64,000 bases of DNA from Lachnoclostridium phytofermentans (GTDB lineage: Bacteria > Bacillota > Clostridia > Lachnospirales > Lachnospiraceae): assembly GCF_000733755.1 (NCBI RefSeq), contig NZ_JPOF01000007.1, forward strand, positions 496,001 to 560,000, given 5' to 3'. Made by a program: the position numbers and the translations under genes. Shown in pieces: positions 16,970 to 26,589 of the stretch. Under the pieces are notes generated by a model that worked only from the letters and a program-made list of their open reading frames with translations, had not been told where the DNA came from and searched no databases. Every line of letters begins with the position of its first letter. Within the stretch, counting starts at the first letter, position 1.

Positions 16970-18289
16970 ATGAATTTAAGAACGAAGAAAAATATAGCCA
17001 TCATATTATGTGTGATAATAATGTTATCACTGTCTGTAGTTAATCCGAATGCAGCGCAAGCAAGTTATAGTTATATAACAAGAGGGTATTTTGTAAAATT
17101 AGTTTGCCAAGAAATTGGTATCACCGCGAAGGGTACAACAAATCAAGCATATATTAATGCCGCGTTCGAGCATGGTATTATTACCAAAAACACATTTTCG
17201 GATTATCAAAGAAATGTATCAAAGGCTGATGCAGCTGTTATTTTAGTGAATGCTCACGAGTACTTATATGGAAATACGATAAGTGAGAAATTAATTCATA
17301 CGATACTTGAAAAGCGTATTACCGATGTTGATAAATTACCAGAATATCGACGAATTTATATTGCAAAGGCGTATGCGTATGGATATATAAAGGGTACCTC
17401 TGATGGTAGTTATACTACAAGTCGGACATTTAAGCCAACGCAGAAGATATCCAAAGCTACTGCTTTAAGCTTTATTGAAATGCTGAAGGATGAGAGTAAA
17501 AGAAGTAAAATTACAGAAGATGGGCAGTTAATTAGAACAACAAACCTACCGAAGTTCGCTAAGTTCTATTCTTATGTATTGGCAAGTTTTCCGAATGAGT
17601 TTTATGATTGGGAGTTTCAGTTTATGAAGAGTTGCCGAACAAGATACAAAGATGACAAACCATATTATGAATACTTTTACGAAACAGGAGAGTATAAAGA
17701 TGGAATTGATTATGCTTATCCTGCAACCGTAAAAGACTATAAAAATAAGATTTTTAATTTTATTTTACCAGATGGAACAAAATCCAGTTATGGTGATGCA
17801 GTCGATTACAACTGGGATACTTGGGAAAGTAATGTTAAAGATTATCTTTGGAACGTATTTAACGTAGATTATCGTACGTTGGAAAAAAATAAGGACTGGT
17901 ATAATGCTGTAACAAAAACGAGCTCAAATTATGCAACAAATAATGTATATTTAGAAAATTATGTTCAAGAGTATATAAAGCTTGCGAAGAAAAATAAAAC
18001 TATCATTGAGTGTGACAATATTGCAGTAGATAAGTCAGGAATTTATAAAGATACAACAGGAACTTTTATAAGAGTTTATGTTCATTATCGTATTAATTCT
18101 TCTCTAGACAATAATAAACAATATCTATCTCCGTTGGCATTTACATTTAAAAGTTCACCAAATTACTCTAATATAAAGATTGGAGAGTGGAGAAATGGAT
18201 ATTTTGATGTAGAAATTTTAATGAATGGTACAATAAGCAATGCTGTATTTAGTGATTACTTTAGAAATGTAAATGTATTGGAGTGGTAA
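16970..18289 (+). CDS. Secreted protein with degenerate S-layer homology (SLH) repeats
   Basis: 439 residues. A classic signal peptide (Lys/Arg start, hydrophobic core, likely cleavage after AQA near residue 31) is followed by about 130 residues with the SLH rhythm: ITRGYFVKLVCQEIGI, then VSKADAAVILVNA, then a block with YIKGTSDGSY and KISKATALSFI. SLH domains hold proteins to pyruvylated wall polymers. The C-terminal 250 residues (Tyr/Lys/Asp-rich) match nothing I know. The next gene starts 4 bases after the stop, so both are probably made together and may act together at the surface. Confidence 0.75.
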   Translation: MNLRTKKNIAIILCVIIMLSLSVVNPNAAQASYSYITRGYFVKLVCQEIGITAKGTTNQAYINAAFEHGIITKNTFSDYQRNVSKADAAVILVNAHEYLYGNTISEKLIHTILEKRITDVDKLPEYRRIYIAKAYAYGYIKGTSDGSYTTSRTFKPTQKISKATALSFIEMLKDESKRSKITEDGQLIRTTNLPKFAKFYSYVLASFPNEFYDWEFQFMKSCRTRYKDDKPYYEYFYETGEYKDGIDYAYPATVKDYKNKIFNFILPDGTKSSYGDAVDYNWDTWESNVKDYLWNVFNVDYRTLEKNKDWYNAVTKTSSNYATNNVYLENYVQEYIKLAKKNKTIIECDNIAVDKSGIYKDTTGTFIRVYVHYRINSSLDNNKQYLSPLAFTFKSSPNYSNIKIGEWRNGYFDVEILMNGTISNAVFSDYFRNVNVLEW

Positions 18290-18292
18290 GCT

Positions 18293-21200
18293 TTGAATAA
18301 AATTAGAAAAATTTTGGTGTTTTTAGTTGTTTTTATTCTTTCCATAGAATCACTTTTACCATTGATAATAAGAGCTGATATCCTGAATAAGTCATATGCG
18401 GAATACAGAAATGATTACTTGGTGCAAGTTATAAAGAATGATGCTATAGAAAAGGAACTATATGAAATAAATTTAGAAAATGCCTATTCTGAAGGAATTA
18501 TGAAAATGGTAGGTAAACATAAGAAAAGTGAATCCTCTATTCGCTATCAAACAGAAGGCTATAACTTTACCTTAAAAGTAACAGATGGGAACGTCACACA
18601 GTATAGTACTGCCAATGGTGTAGAAGAAAGAATATTTGTTTATCCAGATAGTGTAGTAGATAAGCACGAGGATGATGAAGTTATAACCACTTATATACTC
18701 CCTTTTTGGAAGGTAACCAAAGCAGCTTTACGAATGCATGTTGCAGAAGAGATGAGAAAGGGAAAAACACAGGATCAAGCGGAAAAGATAATAACTGATA
18801 AGTTAAATTCCGACGGTCTCATTATTTACATTAATCATGTTTTTGCAGTATATAATGGTGAAACAATGATGAAAGGACCTTATGCAAACCTTGAAGATAT
18901 TATCAATGCAGCTGACTGGTCATATGAAACAAGAAAAACATATCTCCCCGCCTACTACGACATCCCTTTAAAAATAACAAGAAAAATGATCCCCTCTGGT
19001 TCCTATTCCATACAGCTAGTTGATATGACCGAAAACCAAACCAAAAAATTCACCCTAAGTGATGTTCTATCTGGAGAATATTCCATCGACTATCCGTTAC
19101 CAGAAAGCACGCAAAATCAGCCAATTCGTGATGAAGAAACACTTATTTATGATACTCCTTCCCTGATAGCAGATCGTTCTGGGCAGCAGTATAAGTTTTT
19201 TGGGAAGGCATTTTATAGCTATGAGGATACTCCTGATAAGTCAGACGTAGCAAAAATTACGGAGAATCAAATCTCGCACAAAAACAGTGGGACTGGTAAG
19301 GGCGTATTAATGCTTGGGTATATCAAAGCAGGGGAAGAGTGTAGCGTAAAGGTAAACTATTATCATGAAAGTGATAGTGGAGTAAAGACTCTGATGGGGA
19401 CGGATAGAGCTGGAACGATCAAACCAAACACTTCATTTTCCTTCCTAAAGTATGCGAAATCTAGTTACCCATATGAAGGAAATACTTACACCTATAAAGA
19501 TAAATGGACTTACACCTATTACGGGGAAGATGGAGCGATGGCGACTAAAAATGGCAAGAGCGGTGAAACAAAGCTTACGATACCAAGCCTTATGAAAGGG
19601 AGTGAGGTTGTAATCTCTCTCTATTATAAAGGAAAAGACATTATCCTACCATCCACGATACCAGAGGAGACCATAGGTACCACCATAGATTATTTTGATA
19701 CTTCAACTATCAATGGTAAAATTAGAGCGGATTACTATGGAGCTGAGAAATTTTCTGTAGATCAAGGGATACCAACTACAGAAAATCTATATACCTCAGT
19801 AATAGCACCAGAATACTTAATCAAAGCGTCCTTTCAAAGAAACGCTACCTACAAAGAGTTTCCAGTGGAGGCACGAAAGAAATACATATTAAAATGGTAT
19901 ACCGAAGAAGAGGTACCAATCAAAGGAGACATGGCAGGGAAAACAGAGATTATAAAAAAGAATCATACAGAAACAAAAGAGGTAAAGCAAGTGGTGACTA
20001 TCACGAGACAGGTAAAGTATACAGAGCTAGTAAGCTTTGATTATTTTAGGATAACTCGGGCGAATCTAGAGAATGGAGCCTTACCACGAGGAGATATTAC
20101 ACTTCTTCCCTCTAGTTATTCGGTTCCCTCCTTATCCTATCAATCCTTTGGAGATCTCGATCAACATATCCTTGTTCCAGCAAAAGTAAAGTCAGGAGTA
20201 GATTTACCAACAGAAACAATCGATTTAGGCGGAGTGAAACCCTCTATTCCAATGTCAGACTTTACCTCCGAAGTGAATACCTTGATTCCTGAAGTGCAGG
20301 TTCGAAATGATGTGTTTCAATTCGATAACCGAACCGTTATAAATGATCAGTACAAATTAAAGGAAACGGAAGAAGCTGTCTATTCTGCTATTCTAAGACC
20401 AGAATTAACTCCGTATAACACTCTATATCAAACGAATCTAACAATTCCAGCCACCTTGGCAAATGCTAACTATCCCTCCAGTGGAAGCATTCTATATGAA
20501 AAGGTTGCATCTTTTCAATCGATAAAACCGTCTATGGAAACTTATCCGATATCAAATATCAATAGTGTCACCGTTCACACTCCTGTGTATTGTCAAGGGA
20601 CGTTGGAACAAGACAATGCTAGTTATGTTCAACTTGCATCTCCAAATAGAAACTGTATTCCTCTTGTCTTAGATGAGGAGGGAGATAGCTCGGATTTTAC
20701 AGTCGCAATCCGTAATCTTGGGTCACATAACTCTTATCCAGGGTATTATATAAGAGATTATGTTAGCAACACGTTAGGGAATGCTTACTACATAGCACGT
20801 GATTCTAAGGAAATTCTTCGAAATGAAGTCTGTTTTCCTTTCGATGTTCTAATAGATGTTAAGAACGACCGTGATAAATCAAATGATATCTTATTACAGA
20901 ACAATACTTGGTATTCAGTTGGATTATACTCCACTCAACGATTTTATTTGCCAATGTATATCGAGTGTGGAATTTATACTGTTGAATTTCGAACCATTGC
21001 AGTAAATGGAGAGGGGATGCTCTCTAGTGTACAGTCCAGTGCGAATTATATAAGAAGTAATTATGTTGCCACGGATACGAAACAAGTCGAGGTATCCGGA
21101 AAAATCTATGGGTTAACCTTATATGATATCCAAGAGAATAACCTATGGAAAGAGGTGTTTCGCCCGGAGAATTCATTGCGATTAAAGATACTAGATACCA

Positions 21201-22237
21201 TTATGGTAAAGATCATCGAGGGAGTAAAGAAAACCTTCCAAAGAATCGATGGAACAAAGCTAGGAGAGGAATATCAGAAAGAGAAACTATACTATTATAC
21301 GGTCGGTACCAAGAATCAGTTTGGTATACCAACAGGGAGAAATGAACGATTTACTCTACCACTTGTGGATGGTTCTCACCCAAAGTATCTTAACAAAGGT
21401 GCGTTAAAGGCAGGATATACTTGGAGATTTACCCTTGATACGGTAGGAAATGTCACAGCGATGGATGAATCAAAAATTATAATAACCCCAACCTTTTTTT
21501 ACGTTGATAAGGAGGGATTATATCGTCAAGAAGTGGATTTGTACTATTCAGATATCATAAACGGAAAGAGAAATCATTTTATCAAGGTAGGCAGTAAGAT
21601 AGACTTAGAAAGTAAGAAACTAGCACAAACTGGAGATGTATATCTTGGTATTCCAGATGTGGAGTTAAAAGATACCGCAGCTATTCGAAACGTCTCATAT
21701 AAAGCATGGGCTGCACAGAAAAAAGAAATGTATAGCTATGGAAAGATAGCAACGAACCTTGCATTTAAAACATTTTCAAATCAAAGTTATGCGTCCATAC
21801 TACATCAGGGAACACTATCACAAGAATTGTTAACGCTTGGATATTCAAAGCTTAGGTTAACAAAGTACAAACAATCGTATTATTTTAATTACTCCTTACC
21901 ATCGGATGTAAAAGCAGTTAAAAAAGGCACGGATGTACAAGCCTATGCAAAGAAATATGGGGTATCAAAGACGGATAGCTTGTGGTTATCAAACGGGTTT
22001 ATCATCATTCATTTTGATATTAAGGTGTACGATGATAAGAATAATCTTTATCTTACCTATGATAATGTAAAAAATGTAGAGAATTATGGACATTGTAATA
22101 TGTTTCAGATGGAGGGAATGAATACTAAGAAAAAGGACTACTTTGGAAGGGGGTTTTCGTTTGATTTTGGGGATGTAATTATGATTGATACGGATAAAAC
22201 AAGTCTTGATGATTCGGTAGTTGGTGGACTTTATTAG
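18293..22237 (+). CDS. Very large secreted protein of unknown function (1314 residues)
   Basis: Starts at a TTG four bases after the SLH gene; its ribosome site (GGAGTGG) lies inside that gene's end, which implies translational coupling. Signal peptide over about residues 1-28, then an all-beta-looking, Tyr/Thr/Ser-rich sequence without membrane helices or an LPxTG signal. An early segment (about residues 30-200) is helical and ends with an INHVFAVYNGE stretch. Sequence near 17,000-22,000 keeps the window's usual AT-rich codon use, so no sign of recent transfer. From memory, size and an SLH neighbour resemble DUF5704/Athe_2463-type proteins; I cannot verify this. Possibly a surface structural or substrate-binding protein. 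Confidence 0.8.
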   Translation: MNKIRKILVFLVVFILSIESLLPLIIRADILNKSYAEYRNDYLVQVIKNDAIEKELYEINLENAYSEGIMKMVGKHKKSESSIRYQTEGYNFTLKVTDGNVTQYSTANGVEERIFVYPDSVVDKHEDDEVITTYILPFWKVTKAALRMHVAEEMRKGKTQDQAEKIITDKLNSDGLIIYINHVFAVYNGETMMKGPYANLEDIINAADWSYETRKTYLPAYYDIPLKITRKMIPSGSYSIQLVDMTENQTKKFTLSDVLSGEYSIDYPLPESTQNQPIRDEETLIYDTPSLIADRSGQQYKFFGKAFYSYEDTPDKSDVAKITENQISHKNSGTGKGVLMLGYIKAGEECSVKVNYYHESDSGVKTLMGTDRAGTIKPNTSFSFLKYAKSSYPYEGNTYTYKDKWTYTYYGEDGAMATKNGKSGETKLTIPSLMKGSEVVISLYYKGKDIILPSTIPEETIGTTIDYFDTSTINGKIRADYYGAEKFSVDQGIPTTENLYTSVIAPEYLIKASFQRNATYKEFPVEARKKYILKWYTEEEVPIKGDMAGKTEIIKKNHTETKEVKQVVTITRQVKYTELVSFDYFRITRANLENGALPRGDITLLPSSYSVPSLSYQSFGDLDQHILVPAKVKSGVDLPTETIDLGGVKPSIPMSDFTSEVNTLIPEVQVRNDVFQFDNRTVINDQYKLKETEEAVYSAILRPELTPYNTLYQTNLTIPATLANANYPSSGSILYEKVASFQSIKPSMETYPISNINSVTVHTPVYCQGTLEQDNASYVQLASPNRNCIPLVLDEEGDSSDFTVAIRNLGSHNSYPGYYIRDYVSNTLGNAYYIARDSKEILRNEVCFPFDVLIDVKNDRDKSNDILLQNNTWYSVGLYSTQRFYLPMYIECGIYTVEFRTIAVNGEGMLSSVQSSANYIRSNYVATDTKQVEVSGKIYGLTLYDIQENNLWKEVFRPENSLRLKILDTIMVKIIEGVKKTFQRIDGTKLGEEYQKEKLYYYTVGTKNQFGIPTGRNERFTLPLVDGSHPKYLNKGALKAGYTWRFTLDTVGNVTAMDESKIIITPTFFYVDKEGLYRQEVDLYYSDIINGKRNHFIKVGSKIDLESKKLAQTGDVYLGIPDVELKDTAAIRNVSYKAWAAQKKEMYSYGKIATNLAFKTFSNQSYASILHQGTLSQELLTLGYSKLRLTKYKQSYYFNYSLPSDVKAVKKGTDVQAYAKKYGVSKTDSLWLSNGFIIIHFDIKVYDDKNNLYLTYDNVKNVENYGHCNMFQMEGMNTKKKDYFGRGFSFDFGDVIMIDTDKTSLDDSVVGGLY

Positions 22238-22371
22238 ACTTTTTTGGTGTGCTACAATTCCGTTGTTTGGTAAGATGAAGGAGAAATAGAGAAAGAAATC
22301 ATCTACTAAATTAAGAAAATGCTAAATCCTGGCAGATAGTATACTGGATAAATTCATCTACTTTATTCATG

Positions 22372-22400
22372 TTGACATGTGGTATTCATTACTATATAAT
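22372..22400 (+). promoter_or_regulatory. Consensus sigma-A promoter of the DUF1836 gene
   Basis: TTGACA, 17 bases, TATAAT: a perfect consensus. Transcription would start near 22407, leaving a leader of only about 13 bases before the TTG start. Confidence 0.88.
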
Positions 22401-22419
22401 GTGACATAGAGGTGATATT

Positions 22420-23085
22420 TTGGACAAACAACGGGAAAAAGAGATAATGGAACTCATTGAAGGCTTAAAAAAAATCAACTATGTTAAGCCTGGAGACGTT
22501 CCAAACATTGATTTATATATGGACCAGGTGACCACGTTTATGGACAAGCATTTAGAGTCCTCAAAGCGTTATTCAGAAGATAAATTGTTGACCAAAACGA
22601 TGATTAATAATTATACGAAGAACAATTTACTTCCGTCACCGGAAAAAAAGAAATATTCCAAGGATCATATGTATCTTCTTATTTTTATTTATTATATGAA
22701 GAATATATTATCTATTAGTGATATACAAAGTATTTTAACTCCACTAACGGAGAAATTCTTTGAAGGGGATAGTAAGCTTAGCTTAGAAGAGATATACGAA
22801 GAGATCTTTCGACAGGGAAATGAAATCTCCATGACTGTGAGTAAGGATGTGGTTCGTAAGTATCAAAAGTCAAAAGATGCTTTTCCTGAGATGGATGGCC
22901 AGAAGGATCACGATTTCTTACAGATGTTTTCCTTTGTTTGTATGCTATGTTTTGATGTATATATGAAAAAGCAAATGATTGAGAAGATAATCGATGATCA
23001 TTTTACAGAAAAACCAGAGAAAGAAAAAGAAGCGAAAGAGAAATCGAAAGAGCACTCGAAAGAGAAGGATAAGTCAACTAAATAA
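22420..23085 (+). CDS. DUF1836 domain protein
   Basis: 221 residues starting at TTG after AGAGGTGAT. The central part has the DUF1836 pattern: an MTKTMINNYTKNNLLPSP-like stretch after the DKLLTK segment, then an aromatic-rich helix (YLLIFIYYMKNILSI). The family is widespread in Clostridia, with a helix-turn-helix-like core similar to MerR N-terminal regions (choice of partner by NYTKNNLLP), so a DNA-binding role is possible but unproven. The tail is a Lys/Glu-rich charged helix. A perfect promoter suggests steady, strong expression. Confidence 0.82.
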   Translation: MDKQREKEIMELIEGLKKINYVKPGDVPNIDLYMDQVTTFMDKHLESSKRYSEDKLLTKTMINNYTKNNLLPSPEKKKYSKDHMYLLIFIYYMKNILSISDIQSILTPLTEKFFEGDSKLSLEEIYEEIFRQGNEISMTVSKDVVRKYQKSKDAFPEMDGQKDHDFLQMFSFVCMLCFDVYMKKQMIEKIIDDHFTEKPEKEKEAKEKSKEHSKEKDKSTK

Positions 23086-23100
23086 ATAAAAACTTAATTC

Positions 23101-23135
23101 AAAAAGGTATTCGCAATAGTTGCGAATACCTTTTT
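23101..23135. terminator. Bidirectional terminator
   Basis: AAAAAGGTATTCGCAA pairs with TTGCGAATACCTTTTT around a 3-base loop, so it works in both directions between the convergent DUF1836 and TrpR-like genes. Confidence 0.93.
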
Positions 23136-23142
23136 CTAATGA

Positions 23143-23460
23143 TTATTGTTCTTGTTCATCATCCATTTGTGGAATTTCAGGAATTCTACTAAATACTAAA
23201 TCATATCCATCATTACCGTAATTTAAAGAACGGTTCACACGACTTATAGTAGCAGTCGAAGCACCTGTTTTTTCTGCTATTTCAAGATATGTCTTCTTTG
23301 CACGAAGCATTGCAGCTACCTCAAAACGCTGAGAAAGAGAAAGCAATTCATTCACAGTACAGATATCTTCAAAGAAAACGTAACATTCGTCCTTGTTCTT
23401 TAGACTTAAAATCGCTTCAAATAAATAATCCACTGAAGCATTCTTAATGTTTTTACTCAT
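23143..23460 (-). CDS. YerC/YecD family TrpR-related protein
   Basis: 105-residue helix-turn-helix protein. The TrpR-like core is evident: LLSLSQRFEVAAMLRAKKTY, then EIAEKTGASTATISRVNRSL as the recognition helix pair, and a typical YGNDGY end. The ATG at 23460 has AAAGGAG eight bases upstream; the longer frame to 23544 lacks one. In Bacillus, YerC lies next to pcrA, and here pcrA is in the same neighbourhood, but separate. It is probably a repressor; no effector or target is known to me. Confidence 0.9.
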   Translation of the reverse strand: MSKNIKNASVDYLFEAILSLKNKDECYVFFEDICTVNELLSLSQRFEVAAMLRAKKTYLEIAEKTGASTATISRVNRSLNYGNDGYDLVFSRIPEIPQMDDEQEQ

Positions 23461-23736
23461 TTTATTTACTCCTTTATAAGCTTTGCAATCATAGTAAGTA
23501 CAATACAGGATTCCCTTATCCTTTGTAGGCAAACTAGCTACCAATTTTGATAGTGAGCTACATTCGTAAAATATACAATTCTAAATGTTATAATTAGAAT
23601 CGTATCAATTATAACTATGTGTTCTACCTCATATAACTCTGGTACATTCACATTTTATCACTATACATTACTAAAGTAAAGAGTATTTTCTTATGTTTTT
23701 ATGAAAGTTTTCTTAATTAGAATACGCTTGGTTACC

Positions 23737-23765
23737 TAGACAATAAAGAAAAGATTCGATATAAT
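23737..23765 (+). promoter_or_regulatory. Promoter of the RlmD-type methyltransferase gene
   Basis: TAGACA, 17 bases, TATAAT. A small hairpin AGCCAA-ATAC-TTGGCT (23807-23822) lies in the leader before the ribosome site. The rest of 23545-23849 is empty. Confidence 0.65.
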
Positions 23766-23849
23766 GGGTAAAGTGTTTATCAGGAGTAAATAAAAGGATA
23801 ACAATCAGCCAAATACTTGGCTTAAATGTGAAATAGAGAGGAATATACG

Positions 23850-25244
23850 ATGAAAAAAGGAACAGAATGTATTGGAGTAGTTGAACGAATTGAGTTTCCG
23901 AACAAAGGAATTGTAATGGTAGACGATGAAAAGATTATCGTAAAAAATACCATCACTGGTCAGAAAGTTCGTTTTGTGATAAATAAAGTCAGAAAAGGAA
24001 AAAGTGAAGGCAGATTGCTTGAGGTAGTGGAAAAATCGCCACTGGAAACAAAAGAAGCTGTATGTTCTCATTTTGGAGCTTGTGGTGGCTGTACTTATCA
24101 GACCATTTCCTATGAAACACAGACTAATTTAAAGGCAGAGCAAGTAAAGAAGTTAATTGATGAAGTGATTACTCCAGAGAATAAGGAGTATGAATTTCAA
24201 GGGATTGAGGGTAGTCCATTAGAATTTTCTTACCGAAATAAGATGGAGTTCTCCTTTGGTGATGAGTATAAAGATGGACCACTAGCACTTGGACTTCATA
24301 AAAAAGGAAGCTTCTATGATATTGTAACAACATCGGATTGTAAATTAGTGCATGAAGATTATAATAAAATCTTATCCTGTGTATTGACTTTAGCAAAAGA
24401 ATATCATCTAACGTATTACCATAAAATGAGCCATGAAGGATATCTACGTCATCTTCTAATTCGCCGTGCAGCAAGAACTGGGGAAATCCTTGTGAATTTA
24501 ATTACAACTTCACAAACCAATGTATTAGTAAATGGTGAAGAAGATTTCTTAAATAAACTTCGTGATACTCTTAAGAACCTTACATTAGAAGGTAGTATTG
24601 TCGGAATACTTCATACTGTAAATGATAGTTTAGCAGATGTCGTACAAAGTGATCATACGGATATTCTTGATGGACAGGACTACATCTTCGAAGAAGTACT
24701 TGGACTTAAATTTAAAATCTCAACCTTCTCTTTCTTTCAAACAAATTCACTTGGAGCGGAAGTGCTTTATAGTTGTGCCCGTGATTTTGTAGGTGACACC
24801 AAAGATAAGCTTATCTTTGACTTATATAGCGGAACAGGAACGATTGCACAGCTATTAGCTCCAGTTGCTAAGAAAGTTATCGGTGTAGAGATTGTGGAAG
24901 AGGCAGTGGTTGCAGCGAAGGAGAATGCATCTTTAAACAAATTAGAAAACTGTGAATTTATTGCAGGTGATGTCTTAAAGGTAATCGACACCATTGAAGA
25001 AAAGCCTGATTTAATTGTACTTGATCCTCCAAGAGATGGGATTCATCCAAAGGCACTTGATAAGATTATTGATTACGGAGTGGATCGTTTGGTGTACATT
25101 TCGTGTAAGCCTAGTAGTTTGGCGAGAGACCTTGTGGTTCTTCAGGAGAGAGGATACCAGGTGGAGAAGGTAAGGTGTGTGGATATGTTTCCTGGGACGG
25201 TGCACGTCGAGACAATAGTTGCACTACATCGGAAAGATACGTAA
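23850..25244 (+). CDS. rlmD: 23S rRNA (uracil-5-)-methyltransferase, RlmD/RumA family
   Basis: SAM-dependent 5-methyluridine methyltransferase. An N-terminal TRAM RNA-binding domain (about 1-60) is followed by the iron-sulfur cysteines Cys72, Cys78 and Cys81, with a fourth in the TTSDCKL stretch. The methyltransferase domain has LIFDLYSGTGTIAQLLA, LDPPRDGIHPKAL and the catalytic cysteine in YISCKPSSLARDL. 464 residues is normal. The last codons encode HVETIVALHRKDT; the equivalent HVE codons of rumA genes are a known integration site for streptococcal conjugative elements. A conjugative element begins right after this gene. Confidence 0.93.
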   Translation: MKKGTECIGVVERIEFPNKGIVMVDDEKIIVKNTITGQKVRFVINKVRKGKSEGRLLEVVEKSPLETKEAVCSHFGACGGCTYQTISYETQTNLKAEQVKKLIDEVITPENKEYEFQGIEGSPLEFSYRNKMEFSFGDEYKDGPLALGLHKKGSFYDIVTTSDCKLVHEDYNKILSCVLTLAKEYHLTYYHKMSHEGYLRHLLIRRAARTGEILVNLITTSQTNVLVNGEEDFLNKLRDTLKNLTLEGSIVGILHTVNDSLADVVQSDHTDILDGQDYIFEEVLGLKFKISTFSFFQTNSLGAEVLYSCARDFVGDTKDKLIFDLYSGTGTIAQLLAPVAKKVIGVEIVEEAVVAAKENASLNKLENCEFIAGDVLKVIDTIEEKPDLIVLDPPRDGIHPKALDKIIDYGVDRLVYISCKPSSLARDLVVLQERGYQVEKVRCVDMFPGTVHVETIVALHRKDT

Positions 25245-25391
25245 AAATCCTTGATTTTAGGCACTTTGAGAGACATTTCATGTTTTCTCAGGGAGACCGA
25301 AAAGAGAAGAAAAAAGCAATTTCTGATGGTGTGAACGTGTCGGTGGTTCTGGACATGGTGTTGGGGAACACATAAATCTACAGTTCATAAT

Positions 25392-25419
25392 TTGGACTAA
25401 ACGTTGTTATTTTTATCAT
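25392..25419 (+). promoter_or_regulatory. Candidate leftmost promoter of the element
   Basis: TTGGAC, 16 bases, TATCAT, ahead of the hairpin at 25443 and the ParB gene. Confidence 0.4.
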
Positions 25420-25442
25420 TCAATTAAATATTAAAATGTCGA

Positions 25443-25489
25443 AGAGACCGCTTATTTTCAAGCTTTTGAGAATGAGTGGTCTCTTTTTG
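25443..25489 (+). terminator. Terminator-like hairpin ahead of parB
   Basis: AGAGACCGCTTATTTTCA pairs with TGAGAATGAGTGGTCTCT (three mismatches) and is followed by TTTTTG. It lies 50 bases before parB, so it either ends incoming transcription or attenuates the element's first operon. Otherwise 25245-25541 has no gene I can support. Confidence 0.75.
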
Positions 25490-25541
25490 TTTGGAAACAA
25501 AAGAAACTGAAATTTAGTAATTAGGAGAGGTGGTGACTTAA

Positions 25542-26558
25542 ATGGAAGAAAAAAATTCAATATGTTCCAATTGGCAAGGAGACCAGGGAATAGAGAGTGA
25601 TAAGGATAATAAACATGAGAAAATAGCTGTTATTCCACTAAATCAGCTAAAAGATTTTAAAAATCATCCTTTCAAAGTGGAACTAAATACGGAATTGTTT
25701 GAACTGATGCAGAGCATTGAGAACGAAGGAGTATTAGCTCCGTTGCTGGCAAGACCGAATCCTGATGGAGAAGGTTATGAAATTGTAGCGGGTCATAGAA
25801 GAAAGGCTGCATGTGAATGGGCTGGTATAACAGATGTACCTGTTGTTATTCGTAATCTTGATGATGAGCAGGCAGTTATTGCAATGATTGATAGCAATCT
25901 TCAAAGAGAGAATATCAAACCAAGTGAGAAAGCGTATGCCTATAAGATGAGATTAGAGGCGATGAAAAGGCAGGGGCTGAGGACGGATTTAACTTCGTCC
26001 CAAGTTGGGACAAAGTTAGAGAATCCCACGGTAGAGGTAAACAAATTGGAAACTTCATATGATGATGAGGGAAAATGGAATATTAATAGTCAGGTAGATG
26101 ATGATAAGAAATCAAATATAAGAACGGATGATCTTTTAGCAAAGCAAGTTGGTGAAAGTAGAAATCAGATAGCACGTTATATCCGACTGACTAATCTAAT
26201 CCCTAAAATTCTTGATATGGTAGATGAAGGAAAGATAGCATTTACTATTGCTGTGGAACTTTCTTATTTAAAAGAAGAAGAGCAGTACGAACTTCATGCA
26301 GTAATGGAAATAGAACAATGCACGCCATCCTTATCACAGGCAAATCGTTTAAAGCGAATGAGCCAAGCAGGCAATTTAGATATGGATGCCATGTATGATG
26401 TTCTAGGAGAGGAAAAACCAAACCAGAAGGTACAAATCAAGATACAAGCTGAGCGGTTGGATCAATATTTCCCAAGTAATTATACAGACAGGCAAAAGGT
26501 TGAATTAATCGAAAAACTAGTGAAGAGTTGGCATGACCTACGTATACAGAAGAGGTAG
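25542..26558 (+). CDS. parB: ParB/Spo0J-type partition protein
   Basis: 338 residues. The N-terminal ParB CTPase/nuclease fold carries NHPFKVELNTEL, VLAPLLARPN and the GHRRKAACEWAG motif, followed by NLQRENIKPSEKAYAYK and a helix-turn-helix (VGESRNQIARYIRLTNLI). A poorly conserved, Ser/Asp-rich insert (about 155-200) separates the two. Chromosomal and plasmid ParB bind centromere sites and spread with CTP. On Clostridial elements a lone ParB without ParA is common and may regulate or aid maintenance. GGAGAGGTGG precedes the ATG. The ParM-like gene follows at once. Confidence 0.9.
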   Translation: MEEKNSICSNWQGDQGIESDKDNKHEKIAVIPLNQLKDFKNHPFKVELNTELFELMQSIENEGVLAPLLARPNPDGEGYEIVAGHRRKAACEWAGITDVPVVIRNLDDEQAVIAMIDSNLQRENIKPSEKAYAYKMRLEAMKRQGLRTDLTSSQVGTKLENPTVEVNKLETSYDDEGKWNINSQVDDDKKSNIRTDDLLAKQVGESRNQIARYIRLTNLIPKILDMVDEGKIAFTIAVELSYLKEEEQYELHAVMEIEQCTPSLSQANRLKRMSQAGNLDMDAMYDVLGEEKPNQKVQIKIQAERLDQYFPSNYTDRQKVELIEKLVKSWHDLRIQKR

Positions 26559-26589
26559 TTCAATGATATTTAGAAGGAGGAAGCGTATT

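Noticed and set aside
25175-25375. 66-codon frame overlapping the rumA-type 3' end
   Set aside because: No ribosome site and it overlaps a well-supported gene; could at most be an old gene end, which I cannot show.
26090-26140. Frameshift or insertion in parB
   Set aside because: The Ser/Asp-rich insert is in frame and flanked by intact ParB motifs; a variable linker is enough.
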